A DNA stretch of 64,000 nucleotides from NCBI GenBank assembly GCA_036509255.1, contig DATCFY010000007.1:1-64000 (forward strand). Reading direction: 5' to 3'. The notes beneath the pieces were generated by a model. It did no database searches. It was given only the letters and a program-made list of their open reading frames with translations, and was not told where the DNA came from. Position 1 is the first letter of the stretch, and each line of letters opens with the position of its first letter. Position numbers and translations under genes: made by a program. This document shows positions 33,313-42,673 of this stretch, in pieces. Source of the stretch: RYN-230 sp036509255 (GTDB taxonomy: Bacteria; Actinomycetota; Actinomycetes; Streptosporangiales; Streptosporangiaceae).

Positions 33313-36118
33313 GTTCCACGGCCACTAAGGCACCGGGCCGGTCGCCCGCCGGGGACCCGTGTGCCGCCAGCAGCCGGGCGAGCTCGTCGCGCGAGTGGAT
33401 CCCGAGCTTCTGGTAGACGTGGCGCAGGTGGTACTCGACGGTTTTCGGGCTCAGGAACAGCGCGGCCGCCGCTTCCCGGGTGGTCCTTCCCCCGGTGAGC
33501 AGGACGGCGATCTGCAGTTCCTGCGGGGTCAGCCCGTCGAGGCTGCTCGGGTCGCGGGGCCGCCTGGTCTCGCCGGTCGCGGCGAGCTCGGCGTGGGCGC
33601 GGTCGGCCCAGGGCCGTGCGTCCAGGCGCTCGAACACCTCCGCGGCCGCCCGCAGCTGCTCGCGGGCCAGGACCCGGTTCCGCGCCCGCCGCAGGCGCTC
33701 GCCGTAGGCCAGCCTGGTCCGGGCGGCCTCGAAACTGTCCGGCGTCAGCGCGTGCTGCACCATCGCCCGCCCGAAAGCCTCCGCGAACCCGCGCTCGCTG
33801 TCAGCGAGCAGCCCCTGGCAGCGGAACGCGCGGGCCAGTGACCACGGCTGGCCCTTGGCCCCCGCCGCGGGCACGAACCGCGCGGCGACCCGCTGCGCCG
33901 CGTCGTGGCGGCCGAGCCGCAGGTAGGCGTCGACGAGATCGGCGCCCGGTGAGAGGTCGACGTCGGTGATCCCGTGGTCGGCCAGGAGCCGCTGCAGCCG
34001 CTCGAAGTGCCCGGCAGCCGCGTCGGCCTCACCGAGGCCGAGCTCCAGCTCCCCCAGCGCCGCCGTCGCCCAGATCTCATGCAGCCCCATCCCGAGTTCG
34101 GCGGACAGCCGGAGGGCTTCGGCGGCGCAGCCCCGGCACTCTTGCTCCCGTCCGCGGCGGGCCTGCAGCCAGGCCAGGCCGGCCAGGCCGAACGTCAGCT
34201 CGGTTTGCTGCCCGCTCTCCCGGGCCAGGTCGATCGCTTCCTGGTAGGTAGCCTCGGCGATCGCCCACCGGTCGGTAGTGGCCTGATCCCGGGCGATCAG
34301 ATTGAGCACGAAGGGCAGCGCGCCGACCGCGGTGCGAGCCCGGGCGGTGCGCAGCACCGGCTCCAGCAGCGAGCGACCGGCGCCGGCCTCGCGCAGGAAC
34401 AGCGGCCCCACGGCCAGCCACGGGATCAGCCGCAGGTCCTCGCGCAGCCCGGCCGAGCTCTCGGCCAGGCCGGTGGCCTGGCGCAGCGCTTCCGCGCCGG
34501 CGGCCGCGTCGCCGCCGAGGATCCGGGCCATTCCGATGGCCATGGCCGCCATGAAGCGGGCGCGTACCGAGGCGCCGGCGGGCAGTGCGGTGCGGGCCCG
34601 CTCGGCGACCACTAGCATCTCGGCCGGATTGCCCGCGTAGAAGCAGGCGTTGGCGGCCTCGGCGAGCATGGTCACGGCCCGCTCAGGGTCGGCGTGTTCG
34701 GCCGCTGCGGTCAGGATCGCGTGACCCCGCATGACCGGGCCGCGGCGGGCCGCGATGTGGCCCGCCAGCCCCGCGATCTCGACGAGCTCGGCCGGGTCGG
34801 TGGTGAGCGGGCGGGCCTCGTCCAGCAGCGCAACCGCCCGGTCGGCCAGCCCGGCGATCCACGCCGCCTCAGCGGCCTCCCGCAGCAGGCGGGCGCGCCG
34901 CCCGGGGTCCGCGGCGAGCCGCCCGGCCCGCTCGTACGCCGCCGCAGCGGTCGCGTAGGCGCTGCGATCGCGGCCTCGTGCCCCAGCTTGCTCCAGGGCG
35001 GCCGACGCCGGCTCGTCCGGTCCGGTCGCTGCGGCGGCCAGGTGCCAGGCGCGGCGGTCCACATCGCGGTCGGGCAGCGCGGCGGCGAGGGCCCGGTGAG
35101 CGTCGCGCCGCTGGCCGGCCGGCGCGTCCGCGTAGATCGCCGACCGGGCGAGCGGATGGCGGAATTTCACCCTGCCCGCCTCGAACGTGACCAGCCCGGC
35201 GCCTTCCGCGGCGGCCAGCGCTGACAGGTCCACCCCAAGCTGGGCCGCGGCGCGGCCCAGCGCCGGCATATCACCGGTATCGCTGCTCGCGGCCAGGACC
35301 AGGGCGTGCCGGGTAGCCTCGTCGAGCGTGCCCGCCCGGCGCAGGAAGGCGTGGGTGATCGTGGTGGAGACCAGGACGGGGGCGCCTTCCGGCGCGAGCG
35401 CGAGGTCGTACGCGTCCGGAGCGAGTTCGAGCAGCGCGAGCGGGTTGCCGCCGGTCGCGCCGTACAAGCGGCTCGCCGCCTCGGGGGCCAGTCCGCGGGG
35501 GGCCAGTCCGCGGGGGGTGAGGCCGCCGGGGGCCAGTCCGCGGATCAGCGTCGCCGCCTCGTCGCTGGTCAGGCCGCCGATCCGCAGGGTCGGCAGGTCG
35601 GCGCCGTCGAGCAGGGACGGCTCGCCCTCCCGCACCGCGATCAGCACGGCGATGGGATCCGCCACCAGCCGGCGGAACGCGAACAGCAATGCCTGCGCAC
35701 TCGAACCATCCAGCCAGTGGGCGTCGTCGATCACGACCGCCACCGGCGCATCCTCGGCGTACGCCGCGAGAAGGCTGAGCGTGGCGGCGCCGACCGCGAA
35801 CCGTTCCTGTCCGGTTCCCGGACGCAGCGCCAGCGCGCTCTCCATCGCGGCCGCCTGGGGCTCCGGGATGGTCGCGAGCAGTGGCAGGGCCGGGCGGATC
35901 AGCTCGAGCAGGGAACCGAACGGTATCTGCGCCTCCGACTCGATCCCGCGGGCCTGCAGCAGCCGCATGCCGGCCGCCTGCTGGACCGCGTAGTCGAGCA
36001 GCGCCGTCTTGCCGATTCCCGGCTCGCCGGCGAGGGCGAGCGTCGCGCTCCCCCCCGATCGGGCGCGCGTGAGAGCGTGTCCGATTTCCCGCCGCTCACG
36101 GGCCCTCCCCAGCAGCAT
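33296..36118 (-). CDS. Large LAL-type LuxR regulator
   Basis: Signalling ATPase-regulator of 940 residues (LAL/STAND group). Walker A GEPGIGKT at 31-38, Walker B VVIDDAHWLDG near 124, a long alpha-helical repeat region of TPR type, and a LuxR helix-turn-helix at about 868-925 (LTPQELQIAVLLTGG onward). Such proteins activate secondary-metabolite or sugar genes on ligand binding. A stretch coding LAPRG-type units is repeated four times near residue 195-210. It is divergent from a methyltransferase and hydrolase-glycosyltransferase operon, the probable target. Confidence 0.88.
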   Translation of the reverse strand: MLLGRARERREIGHALTRARSGGSATLALAGEPGIGKTALLDYAVQQAAGMRLLQARGIESEAQIPFGSLLELIRPALPLLATIPEPQAAAMESALALRPGTGQERFAVGAATLSLLAAYAEDAPVAVVIDDAHWLDGSSAQALLFAFRRLVADPIAVLIAVREGEPSLLDGADLPTLRIGGLTSDEAATLIRGLAPGGLTPRGLAPRGLAPEAASRLYGATGGNPLALLELAPDAYDLALAPEGAPVLVSTTITHAFLRRAGTLDEATRHALVLAASSDTGDMPALGRAAAQLGVDLSALAAAEGAGLVTFEAGRVKFRHPLARSAIYADAPAGQRRDAHRALAAALPDRDVDRRAWHLAAAATGPDEPASAALEQAGARGRDRSAYATAAAAYERAGRLAADPGRRARLLREAAEAAWIAGLADRAVALLDEARPLTTDPAELVEIAGLAGHIAARRGPVMRGHAILTAAAEHADPERAVTMLAEAANACFYAGNPAEMLVVAERARTALPAGASVRARFMAAMAIGMARILGGDAAAGAEALRQATGLAESSAGLREDLRLIPWLAVGPLFLREAGAGRSLLEPVLRTARARTAVGALPFVLNLIARDQATTDRWAIAEATYQEAIDLARESGQQTELTFGLAGLAWLQARRGREQECRGCAAEALRLSAELGMGLHEIWATAALGELELGLGEADAAAGHFERLQRLLADHGITDVDLSPGADLVDAYLRLGRHDAAQRVAARFVPAAGAKGQPWSLARAFRCQGLLADSERGFAEAFGRAMVQHALTPDSFEAARTRLAYGERLRRARNRVLAREQLRAAAEVFERLDARPWADRAHAELAATGETRRPRDPSSLDGLTPQELQIAVLLTGGRTTREAAAALFLSPKTVEYHLRHVYQKLGIHSRDELARLLAAHGSPAGDRPGALVAVEPSPHG
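35486..35545. repeat. Four in-frame 15-bp repeats in LuxR gene
   Basis: Units GGCCAGTCCGCGGGG at 35486, 35501 and 35531, with a diverged copy at 35516. They encode variants of Leu-Ala-Pro-Arg-Gly on the minus strand and keep the frame. Probably a surface loop that changes length by slippage. Confidence 0.75.
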
Positions 36119-36240
36119 GGCGTGATTGTAAGCACCCGGTGCCGAGCCGGACAGGGGCGCGGAGGACTAGGTGGGCCCCGGAAGCGGCTCAGGCCACCGT
36201 GAACTTACGCTCGCTCGAAACCGATCACGGGGAGGGCAAG

Positions 36241-37320
36241 ATGAGTACTGCCGGGCAGGCCGTCGAGGTCGACGGGGACAAGCTCATGCAGTTCGTGTTC
36301 CGCGCGGTGGACGAAGTAGGCGCCACCTTGAACGCGGCGCTGGTCGTGCTGGGCGACAAGCTGGGCCTTTACCGGGCGCTGGCCGGCGCGGGCCCGCTGG
36401 CGCCAGCCGAGCTGGCTGAGCGCACCGGCACATCCGAGCGTTACGTCCGTGAGTGGCTGAACGCCCAGGCCGCGGGCGGCTACGTCGAGTACGACCCGGC
36501 CAGCGGGCGGTACACGCTGCCGCCCGAGCAGGCGGTCGCGCTCACCGAGCCGGACAGCCCGGCCTACCTGCCCGGCTTCTTCCAGGTCGCGGTGGGCTCG
36601 GTGGTCGACTCACCCCGGATCATCGAGGCGGCCCGTACGGGGGCCGGGCTGGGCTGGCACGAGCACGTGTCCGACGTCTATGACGGCTGCGAGCGCTTCT
36701 TCCGCCCGGGCTACAACGCGAACCTGGTCTCCGGGTGGCTGCCCGCGCTCGACGGGGTCGTGGCCAAGCTGGAGCGCGGGGCGTCCGTCGCGGACGTCGG
36801 CTGCGGTCACGGCTCGTCCACGATCCTCATGGCGCAGGCTTTTCCGAAGTCCACCTTCGTCGGCTCGGACTACCACGAGGAGTCGATCAGGACCGCCCGG
36901 CAGCGGGCCGAGAGCGCGGGGGTGGCCGGCCGCGTCCACTTCGAGGCCGCCCCGGCCGCTGCCTTCAGCGGCAACGGGTATGACCTGGTTACGATGTTCG
37001 ATTGCCTGCACGACATAGGTGACCCGGTAGGGGCGGCGCGGCACATCCGCGGGACGCTCAAGCCGGACGGTACCTGGATGATCGTCGAGCCCCAGGCCGG
37101 CGACCGAGTCGAGGAGAACCTCAATCCAGTGGGGCGTGCCTACTACGGGTTCTCCACCCTGTTGTGCACGCCCGCGTCACTCTCCCAGGACGTCGGCCTC
37201 GCCCTGGGCGCGCAGGCGGGTGAGGCAAGAATCGGGGACGTCGTCGGGGCGGGCGGCTTCACGCGCTTCCGCCGCGCCGCGCAGACACCTTTCAACCTCG
37301 TGTTCGAGGCGCGGCCGTGA
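36241..37320 (+). CDS. SAM-dependent methyltransferase
   Basis: Class I methyltransferase of 359 residues. A winged-helix dimerisation region (about 20-90, TGTSERYVREWLNAQAAGGY) precedes a Rossmann core with ADVGCGHGSS at 184-193, an acidic motif II (VGSDYHEESI) and FDCLHDIGDPVGAARHI. The layout resembles O-methyltransferases of natural-product or quinone pathways. ATG with GGGAGG upstream. It overlaps the next gene by four bases (GTGA), so the two are translationally coupled. Substrate unknown. Confidence 0.88.
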   Translation: MSTAGQAVEVDGDKLMQFVFRAVDEVGATLNAALVVLGDKLGLYRALAGAGPLAPAELAERTGTSERYVREWLNAQAAGGYVEYDPASGRYTLPPEQAVALTEPDSPAYLPGFFQVAVGSVVDSPRIIEAARTGAGLGWHEHVSDVYDGCERFFRPGYNANLVSGWLPALDGVVAKLERGASVADVGCGHGSSTILMAQAFPKSTFVGSDYHEESIRTARQRAESAGVAGRVHFEAAPAAAFSGNGYDLVTMFDCLHDIGDPVGAARHIRGTLKPDGTWMIVEPQAGDRVEENLNPVGRAYYGFSTLLCTPASLSQDVGLALGAQAGEARIGDVVGAGGFTRFRRAAQTPFNLVFEARP

Positions 37321-39569
37321 CCACCCGGCCTCAGCCGGCGGTAACGTCCCCGGGCCCGGCTGGGCCCGGGGACACCCCGCCCGGTCACCTGGCTGAGCCT
37401 GCAGGCCAGGTGGCCCGGCGAGGCGAGCAGACGCGGGCGCGCTATCCGGACGCCGAGGGTTACCTGGACCGGGACGGCGTCCGGGTCTTCTACGAGGTGT
37501 ACGGCACCGGCGAGCCCACCATCCTGCTGCTTCCCTCCTGGGAGATCACCCACTCCAGGGCCTGGAAAGCCCAGATTCCGTACTTCGCCCGGCACGCCCG
37601 GGTGGTCACGTTCGACCGGCGCGGGAACGGGCGCTCGGACCGGCCCCGCGAAGTGCGCGCGTACGACCGGCGGGCCACCGCCGACGACGCCCGGGCGGTG
37701 CTGGGCCACGCGGGGGCCGGGCAGGCGGTCGTCGTGTCCTGGTGCGGAGCCGGGGAAGACCTGCTCCTGGCCGCCGAGCACCCGGATCTGGTCAGTGGCC
37801 TGGTGCTGATCGCGCCCGACCTGCTGCTGACCGCGGACCCCGCCGAGGAACAGGGTCCCTTCCCCTTCGACGATGAACCGGAAACGCTGGCCGGATGGGC
37901 GAGGTGGAACCGCCACTACTGGCTCCGCGACTGGCCGGGATTCCTTGACTTCTTCTTCTCTGAGATGTTCACCGAGCCGCACTCGACCAAGCAGATCGAA
38001 GACGGGATCGGCTGGGGCCTGGAGACCAGCCCGGAGGTCATCCTCCGCGGGATGGACGCGGCGTGGCTGAACGACCCGGACACGGCGCTCCGGCTCTGTG
38101 CTCAGGTGCGGTGCCCGACCATGGTCCTCCAAGGGTCGGCGGACGCGATCGTGGGACCGGCCCGCGGGGCGGCCGTGGCCGCCGCCATCCCGCACGCCCG
38201 GCTGGTCACGCTGGAGGGCTCCGGCCACGCGCCGCACCTCCGCGACCCGGTCGCGACCAACCTCATCATCCGTGACTTCGCCTGCCCGGCCGAGCCGCCG
38301 CCACGCTGGCGCCGGGGCCGTTCGCGCCGCAAGCGCGCCCTGTACATCTCCTCGCCGATCGGTCTCGGCCACGCCCTGCGGGACGTCGCGATCGCGGGAG
38401 AACTGCGCGCGCTTCACCCCGGCCTAGAGATCGACTGGCTAGCCCAGCATCCGGTGACCCGGGTCCTGGAGGCCCGCGGCGAGCGGGTCCACCCGGCCAG
38501 CGCGTACCTGGCCAGCGAGTCCGGCCACATCGAGTCCGAATCGGCCGAGCACGACCTGCACGCCTTCCAGGCCATCCGGCGGATGGACGAGATCCTGCTC
38601 GCGAACTTCATGGTCTTTCATGACCTGGCCTGCGAGGAGGATTACGACCTGTGGATCGGCGACGAGTCCTGGGAACTCGACTACTACCTGCACGAGAACC
38701 CGGAGCTGAAGTCGGCCGGGTATGCCTGGCTGACTGATTTCGTCGGATGGTTGCCGATGGCTGACGGCGGGACACACGAGGCCCGCCTGACCGCCGACTA
38801 CAACGCCGAGATGATCGAGCAAATCGCTCGGTTCCCGCGGGTCCGCGACCGGGCCATCTTCGTGGGTGACCCGGACGACATCGTCCCGGACTCGTTCGGC
38901 CCCGGGCTGCCATCTATCCGGGACTGGACCGAGCAGCACTATGACTTCGCGGGCTACGTCACGGGCTTCGACCCGAGCCAGCTCCGCGACCGCACGGCGC
39001 TCGGCTACGGCGAGAACGAACGAATCTGCATCGTGACCGTCGGCGGATCCGCGGTGGGCGCCTCCCTGCTCCGGCGGGTGATCGCGGCGTTCCCGCAGGC
39101 TAAGGAGCGGGTGCCTGACCTGCGGATGATCATCGTGGCCGGACCGCGGATCGATCCGGGCGTGCTGTCCGGGCTGGGCGGCCTGGCCGGCATGAACGGC
39201 TCAGGTGGGCTGGACGGCCGGGGCGGCCTGGATGGGCTGGAGATCCGGGCGTACGTGCCCGATCTGTACCGCCACCTGGCCGTCTGTGACCTGGCCATCG
39301 TCCAGGGCGGTCTGACGACCGCGATGGAGCTGACTGCGAACCGGCGGCCGTTCCTGTATTTCCCGCTCCGCCACCATTTCGAGCAAAGCCTCCATGTGCG
39401 TCACCGGCTCGGGCGCTACCGCGCCGGACGGTGCATGGACTACGAGACCTCAGGGCCCACCGAGATCGCGGCCGCCATCGCGAACGAGATCGGCCGGGCG
39501 GTCGACTACCGTCCGGTCGCCACCGGCGGAGCCGCCCGGGCGGCCGCGCTCCTCGCCGGGCTGCTGTAG
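37317..39569 (+). CDS. Alpha/beta-hydrolase fused to GT-B glycosyltransferase
   Basis: Two-domain protein of 750 residues. Residues 40-320 form an alpha/beta-hydrolase whose nucleophile elbow reads SWCGAG with Cys143 where Ser is usual; His in GSGHAPHLRDP closes the triad. After an Arg/Lys-rich linker (RRGRSRRKR) comes a GT-B domain (about 340-750) starting ALYISSPIGLGHALRDV and ending with the MurG/GT28-like donor site IVQGGLTTAMEL and FPLRHHFEQ. A Gly/Leu-rich insertion sits near residue 625. Such a fusion suggests one substrate is glycosylated and hydrolysed, but neither is known. It follows the methyltransferase with a four-base overlap. Confidence 0.75.
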   Translation: MTTRPQPAVTSPGPAGPGDTPPGHLAEPAGQVARRGEQTRARYPDAEGYLDRDGVRVFYEVYGTGEPTILLLPSWEITHSRAWKAQIPYFARHARVVTFDRRGNGRSDRPREVRAYDRRATADDARAVLGHAGAGQAVVVSWCGAGEDLLLAAEHPDLVSGLVLIAPDLLLTADPAEEQGPFPFDDEPETLAGWARWNRHYWLRDWPGFLDFFFSEMFTEPHSTKQIEDGIGWGLETSPEVILRGMDAAWLNDPDTALRLCAQVRCPTMVLQGSADAIVGPARGAAVAAAIPHARLVTLEGSGHAPHLRDPVATNLIIRDFACPAEPPPRWRRGRSRRKRALYISSPIGLGHALRDVAIAGELRALHPGLEIDWLAQHPVTRVLEARGERVHPASAYLASESGHIESESAEHDLHAFQAIRRMDEILLANFMVFHDLACEEDYDLWIGDESWELDYYLHENPELKSAGYAWLTDFVGWLPMADGGTHEARLTADYNAEMIEQIARFPRVRDRAIFVGDPDDIVPDSFGPGLPSIRDWTEQHYDFAGYVTGFDPSQLRDRTALGYGENERICIVTVGGSAVGASLLRRVIAAFPQAKERVPDLRMIIVAGPRIDPGVLSGLGGLAGMNGSGGLDGRGGLDGLEIRAYVPDLYRHLAVCDLAIVQGGLTTAMELTANRRPFLYFPLRHHFEQSLHVRHRLGRYRAGRCMDYETSGPTEIAAAIANEIGRAVDYRPVATGGAARAAALLAGLL

Positions 39570-39611
39570 GCCTGAAGCGGGCGGCTGGGCAGGAGCAGGC
39601 GTGGGCGCTGG

Positions 39612-40997
39612 TCACGAATCCTTCGACAGGGCCGCCATCTGCGAGTCCATGGGGCCGGCCGGACAGGGCATGTCCGCAATGTTCATGCGGAGCGCCTTCA
39701 CGGCCGAATCGTAGATCCCCGAGAAGCTGGGGAAGGGCTGGATCGTGTCGCTCAGCACCTCGACCGGGACGTGGGCGCGGATGGCCAGCGTGGCCTGCTG
39801 CATCCACTCGCCGGCTTCGGGCCCGAGCGCATAGGCGCCGGTCAGTCGCTGGCCGTCGCTGAGCAGCGTCAGGAATCCGTTGGATTCGGCGTAGGCGTGG
39901 GTGTAGGTGGCGGTCTTGGGCACCTCGGACACGAGCGCGGTAGCGCTGTACTGCGCCTCGGTCGCGCCCACCGCTGCGGCCTGCGGATCTGTGTAGGTGA
40001 CTCGCGGAACGGCTTCGTAGTTCGCCGGCCGCCCATCGCCGCGGATGTTCTCCGCGACCACGTCGCCCTCGTACTCGCCGACGTGGGTCAGCGGCCAGAT
40101 GCCGTTGACGTCGCCGATCGCCCAGAGATGTTCTCCCGCGCGCAGGTGCTCGTCTACCGGGATCCCGTGCGGCCCGGCCTTGACGCCGACCGTCTCGAGG
40201 CCGATCCCCTCGACGCGTGGACGCCGCCCCGTGGCCACGAGCAGCCGGTCGCCGCGCAGGTCCGGACCGCCATCGAACTGCAGGACATACTCCTCGCCCT
40301 CCCGCCGCGCGCCGGTAGCGTGCATGCCGAGCCTGAGCTCGATCCCGTCCCGGCGCAGCGCCTCGCTGAGCGCCCTGCCCAGCGGCGCAGGCTCGCGGGG
40401 GAGCACCCGGTCGGCGCCCTCGACGATCACCGCCTCGCCGCCGAGACGGCGCACCACCTGCGCAAGCTCGACCCCCGCGGCCCCGCCACCTAGCACGAGC
40501 ACGCGGCGCGGGACAGCTTTCATGCTCGTCGCCTCGCGGGTGCCCCAGACGCCGTCGAGCTCCCGCAGTCCCGGAACCGGAGGCACGATCGGCTCTGAGC
40601 CAGTCGCCACGACGATGTCCTGCGCGGTGTGGCGGACGCCGTCGACTTCGACCACGCCGGTGCCGGCCAGCCGGCCCGTGCCCCGCAGCAGGTCGATGCC
40701 CCGGCCTGCCAGCCAGCGCTCCTGGCCAGCGTCGGAATAGTCCGACACCATGAAATCCCGCCAGGCCAGCGCGGCCTGAACGTCGACTTGCGCGCTCGCG
40801 CCGGCCTCACGCGCGCCCTGCACCGCCTCGCCCGGGCGCAGCAGCGACTTCGACGGGATGCATGCCCAGTACGAGCACTCGCCGCCGACCAGCTCCCGCT
40901 CGATGATGGCGACGTGCAGCCCGCGCGCGGCCAGCGCCGCAGCGCAGTGCTCGCCGGGTGCCCCGCCGCCGAAAACGATCACGTCATAGTCGCTCAC
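39612..40997 (-). CDS. Flavin disulfide oxidoreductase (PNDR class I)
   Basis: Pyridine-nucleotide disulfide oxidoreductase of 461 residues, related to mercuric reductase and dihydrolipoamide dehydrogenase. FAD site GGGAPGEHCAAAL, redox-active Cys41 and Cys46 in ECSYWACIPSK, NAD(P) site VLGGGAAGVELAQ, second FAD contact AIGDVNGIWPLTHV, and a C-terminal dimer domain. The usual C-terminal His-x4-Glu pair is not obvious, so the partner disulfide substrate may differ. The GTG start overlaps the stop of the VOC gene (GTGA); a longer frame would run through that gene. Confidence 0.85.
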   Translation of the reverse strand: MSDYDVIVFGGGAPGEHCAAALAARGLHVAIIERELVGGECSYWACIPSKSLLRPGEAVQGAREAGASAQVDVQAALAWRDFMVSDYSDAGQERWLAGRGIDLLRGTGRLAGTGVVEVDGVRHTAQDIVVATGSEPIVPPVPGLRELDGVWGTREATSMKAVPRRVLVLGGGAAGVELAQVVRRLGGEAVIVEGADRVLPREPAPLGRALSEALRRDGIELRLGMHATGARREGEEYVLQFDGGPDLRGDRLLVATGRRPRVEGIGLETVGVKAGPHGIPVDEHLRAGEHLWAIGDVNGIWPLTHVGEYEGDVVAENIRGDGRPANYEAVPRVTYTDPQAAAVGATEAQYSATALVSEVPKTATYTHAYAESNGFLTLLSDGQRLTGAYALGPEAGEWMQQATLAIRAHVPVEVLSDTIQPFPSFSGIYDSAVKALRMNIADMPCPAGPMDSQMAALSKDS

Positions 40998-41617
40998 GTC
41001 GGCAGCTCCGTCCCGGCCTGCTCCGCCACCATGTACGCGGCGTACCAGTCGGGCCAGTTCGCATCGGCCTGGCCGATGCGCTTCTCGTGCTCGCCGTGCG
41101 CGGCCGACGCGCGCCGCATCGCGTCCGCCAGGTCCGACGTGGATGCGAAGGCCGTCGCAGCGGCGTCGATCCGTCCCGGCAGCCGCGTCGTGAGCTCCTG
41201 CAGCAGCCAGCCGTTGCCGTCCAGGTCGCTGAACGTGGCGAAGGAGCCGTAACTGGCGTGATCGGGACCGGGGCCGCTCACCCGGCCGACCGTGCCTTCG
41301 GGCTCGAACTGGGCGCCCGGCGTCCCGGAGTGGAACACCTCGCTGACCTTGGCGCCATGGGCGGCGAGCTCGTCGCGCGCAGCCTGGATATCGGAGGTGA
41401 TCAGGTACAGGCCCTGGGCCGAGCCGGGCGCGGCCGAGGTGATCTTCGTACCGAATTGGATCGAGCACCCCGAGCCGGGCGGCGTGAACTGGACGACCCG
41501 GAAGCCGTTATCGAAGGGGAAGTCGGCGTCGAGCCGCCACCCGAGCCTCTGGTAGAACCCTTTCGCGCGGTCAACATCCGAGACAGGGATGACGACCACC
41601 TCGATCTTGACGTCCAC
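40994..41617 (-). CDS. VOC-family (glyoxalase-like) protein
   Basis: Protein of 207 residues. Residues 1-135 form one glyoxalase/bleomycin-resistance (VOC) module (PVSDVDRAKGFYQRLGWRLD, FGTKITSAAPGSAQGLYLI, FSDLDGNGWLLQEL); the last 70 residues are a helical extension. A metal or substrate role cannot be specified. GTG at 41617 with GAGGAG nine bases upstream; an in-frame ATG lies further upstream but adds no conserved sequence. Translationally coupled to the disulfide oxidoreductase gene, suggesting joint use in a redox or detoxification step. Confidence 0.75.
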   Translation of the reverse strand: MDVKIEVVVIPVSDVDRAKGFYQRLGWRLDADFPFDNGFRVVQFTPPGSGCSIQFGTKITSAAPGSAQGLYLITSDIQAARDELAAHGAKVSEVFHSGTPGAQFEPEGTVGRVSGPGPDHASYGSFATFSDLDGNGWLLQELTTRLPGRIDAAATAFASTSDLADAMRRASAAHGEHEKRIGQADANWPDWYAAYMVAEQAGTELPT

Positions 41618-41842
41618 GATGCCGGCTCCTCTCCCTTGATCTCCCTTGATGGCAGCGGCCTGGGCCGCCGGCTCCTGCGCCGCAGGGGCTGGTGCTGACA
41701 TCCCCCTCGCGCCACATATTCCCCAAGTCCACAAAATCTCATCAGCTCGCCCGGGACGGCCGGTGGCGGGCAGTGCCAGCGCCTGGGGCCTGAGGCGACC
41801 GGAAACCGGCGCTGCCTGGCAGTCATGATCATTTCCGGCCCG

Positions 41843-42673
41843 TCAGGGGTGCTCTGCGGGTGGTTCGACATCGTCGTAGACACGGACCGCGGCCAGCAGC
41901 CCGTCCGGACCACGCTCGTAGACGCCGATTCCCGCCTGCGGCGGCAGGTCGTGGCTGCCCCAGTGGACACAGTTGTACTCAAGAGCGCAGTGCACGCCGT
42001 CGTCGGTCACGGCGCAGTGCTCAAGGCCGATGCCGCCGCCTGCGCTGAAGCACCGGGTAAAGAACGTGCGCAGCGCGGCCGTGCCGCGGTAGGCGTCGTG
42101 CGGGCCGAAGGGGCCGCGGAAGTACCCATCCGGCGCGAAGGTGCTCACCACCGCGTCGGCGTCGCCAGCGGCTAGCGCGGCCTGGTATCGGCCGACAACA
42201 TCACCGGGCTGGGTGTGCCCGGGCTTGAGTATGGGAGGCCTGACGTGACGCCGCTCGTCGACTGGCCATTGGCTGCAGTAGGTGCGGAACACCACCGACA
42301 AATCGTCGGGAGACTCGGCGACCACCGCCACCGGCCACGCCAGCTCCCCCCCGTCGTGATCCAGGCGGGCCAGCAGTTCGACCACGGCCCGCCCGCCGGC
42401 GTACGTGGAGGCCACGGTCTCGGTTCTTGCTTGCAGCCCCGCCAGCCAGGACAGGTTGTGGCCGATGAACCGCCGCACCTGCTTGTGCCCGCGGACCTCG
42501 CCCGCGCGGGGATCGTAGATGACCACCTCACCCGGCCACACAGTCTCCAGGGCGCGGGTGTCACCTTCGTTCAGTGCGGCGAAGTACTCCGCGACCGGAT
42601 CAGCCTGGCCTGCGGCGCGGGTCTGCCTGCGCGCGAGCTCCACGGCACTGACGAAGTCTGGAAACCACGGCAT
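41843..42673 (-). CDS. Double SnoaL-like (NTF2 fold) protein
   Basis: Protein of 276 residues made of two NTF2/SnoaL-like modules in tandem (about 25-140 and 155-270). Both open with an EYFAALNEGD- or RYQAALAAGDAD-type helix and contain beta strands ending in FRTY- or EHCA-type segments. Such domains serve as enzymes or ligand binders and here no catalytic residues can be assigned. ATG start. It is separated from the VOC gene by 225 bp. Confidence 0.75.
   Translation of the reverse strand: MPWFPDFVSAVELARRQTRAAGQADPVAEYFAALNEGDTRALETVWPGEVVIYDPRAGEVRGHKQVRRFIGHNLSWLAGLQARTETVASTYAGGRAVVELLARLDHDGGELAWPVAVVAESPDDLSVVFRTYCSQWPVDERRHVRPPILKPGHTQPGDVVGRYQAALAAGDADAVVSTFAPDGYFRGPFGPHDAYRGTAALRTFFTRCFSAGGGIGLEHCAVTDDGVHCALEYNCVHWGSHDLPPQAGIGVYERGPDGLLAAVRVYDDVEPPAEHP

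Noticed and set aside
35486..35545. CRISPR-like repeats
   Set aside because: Units are contiguous, 15 bp and coding, without spacers.
40998..41468. Longer disulfide oxidoreductase of about 618 residues
   Set aside because: The extra part is only the out-of-frame reading of the VOC gene; the GTG at 40997 begins the FAD-binding domain.
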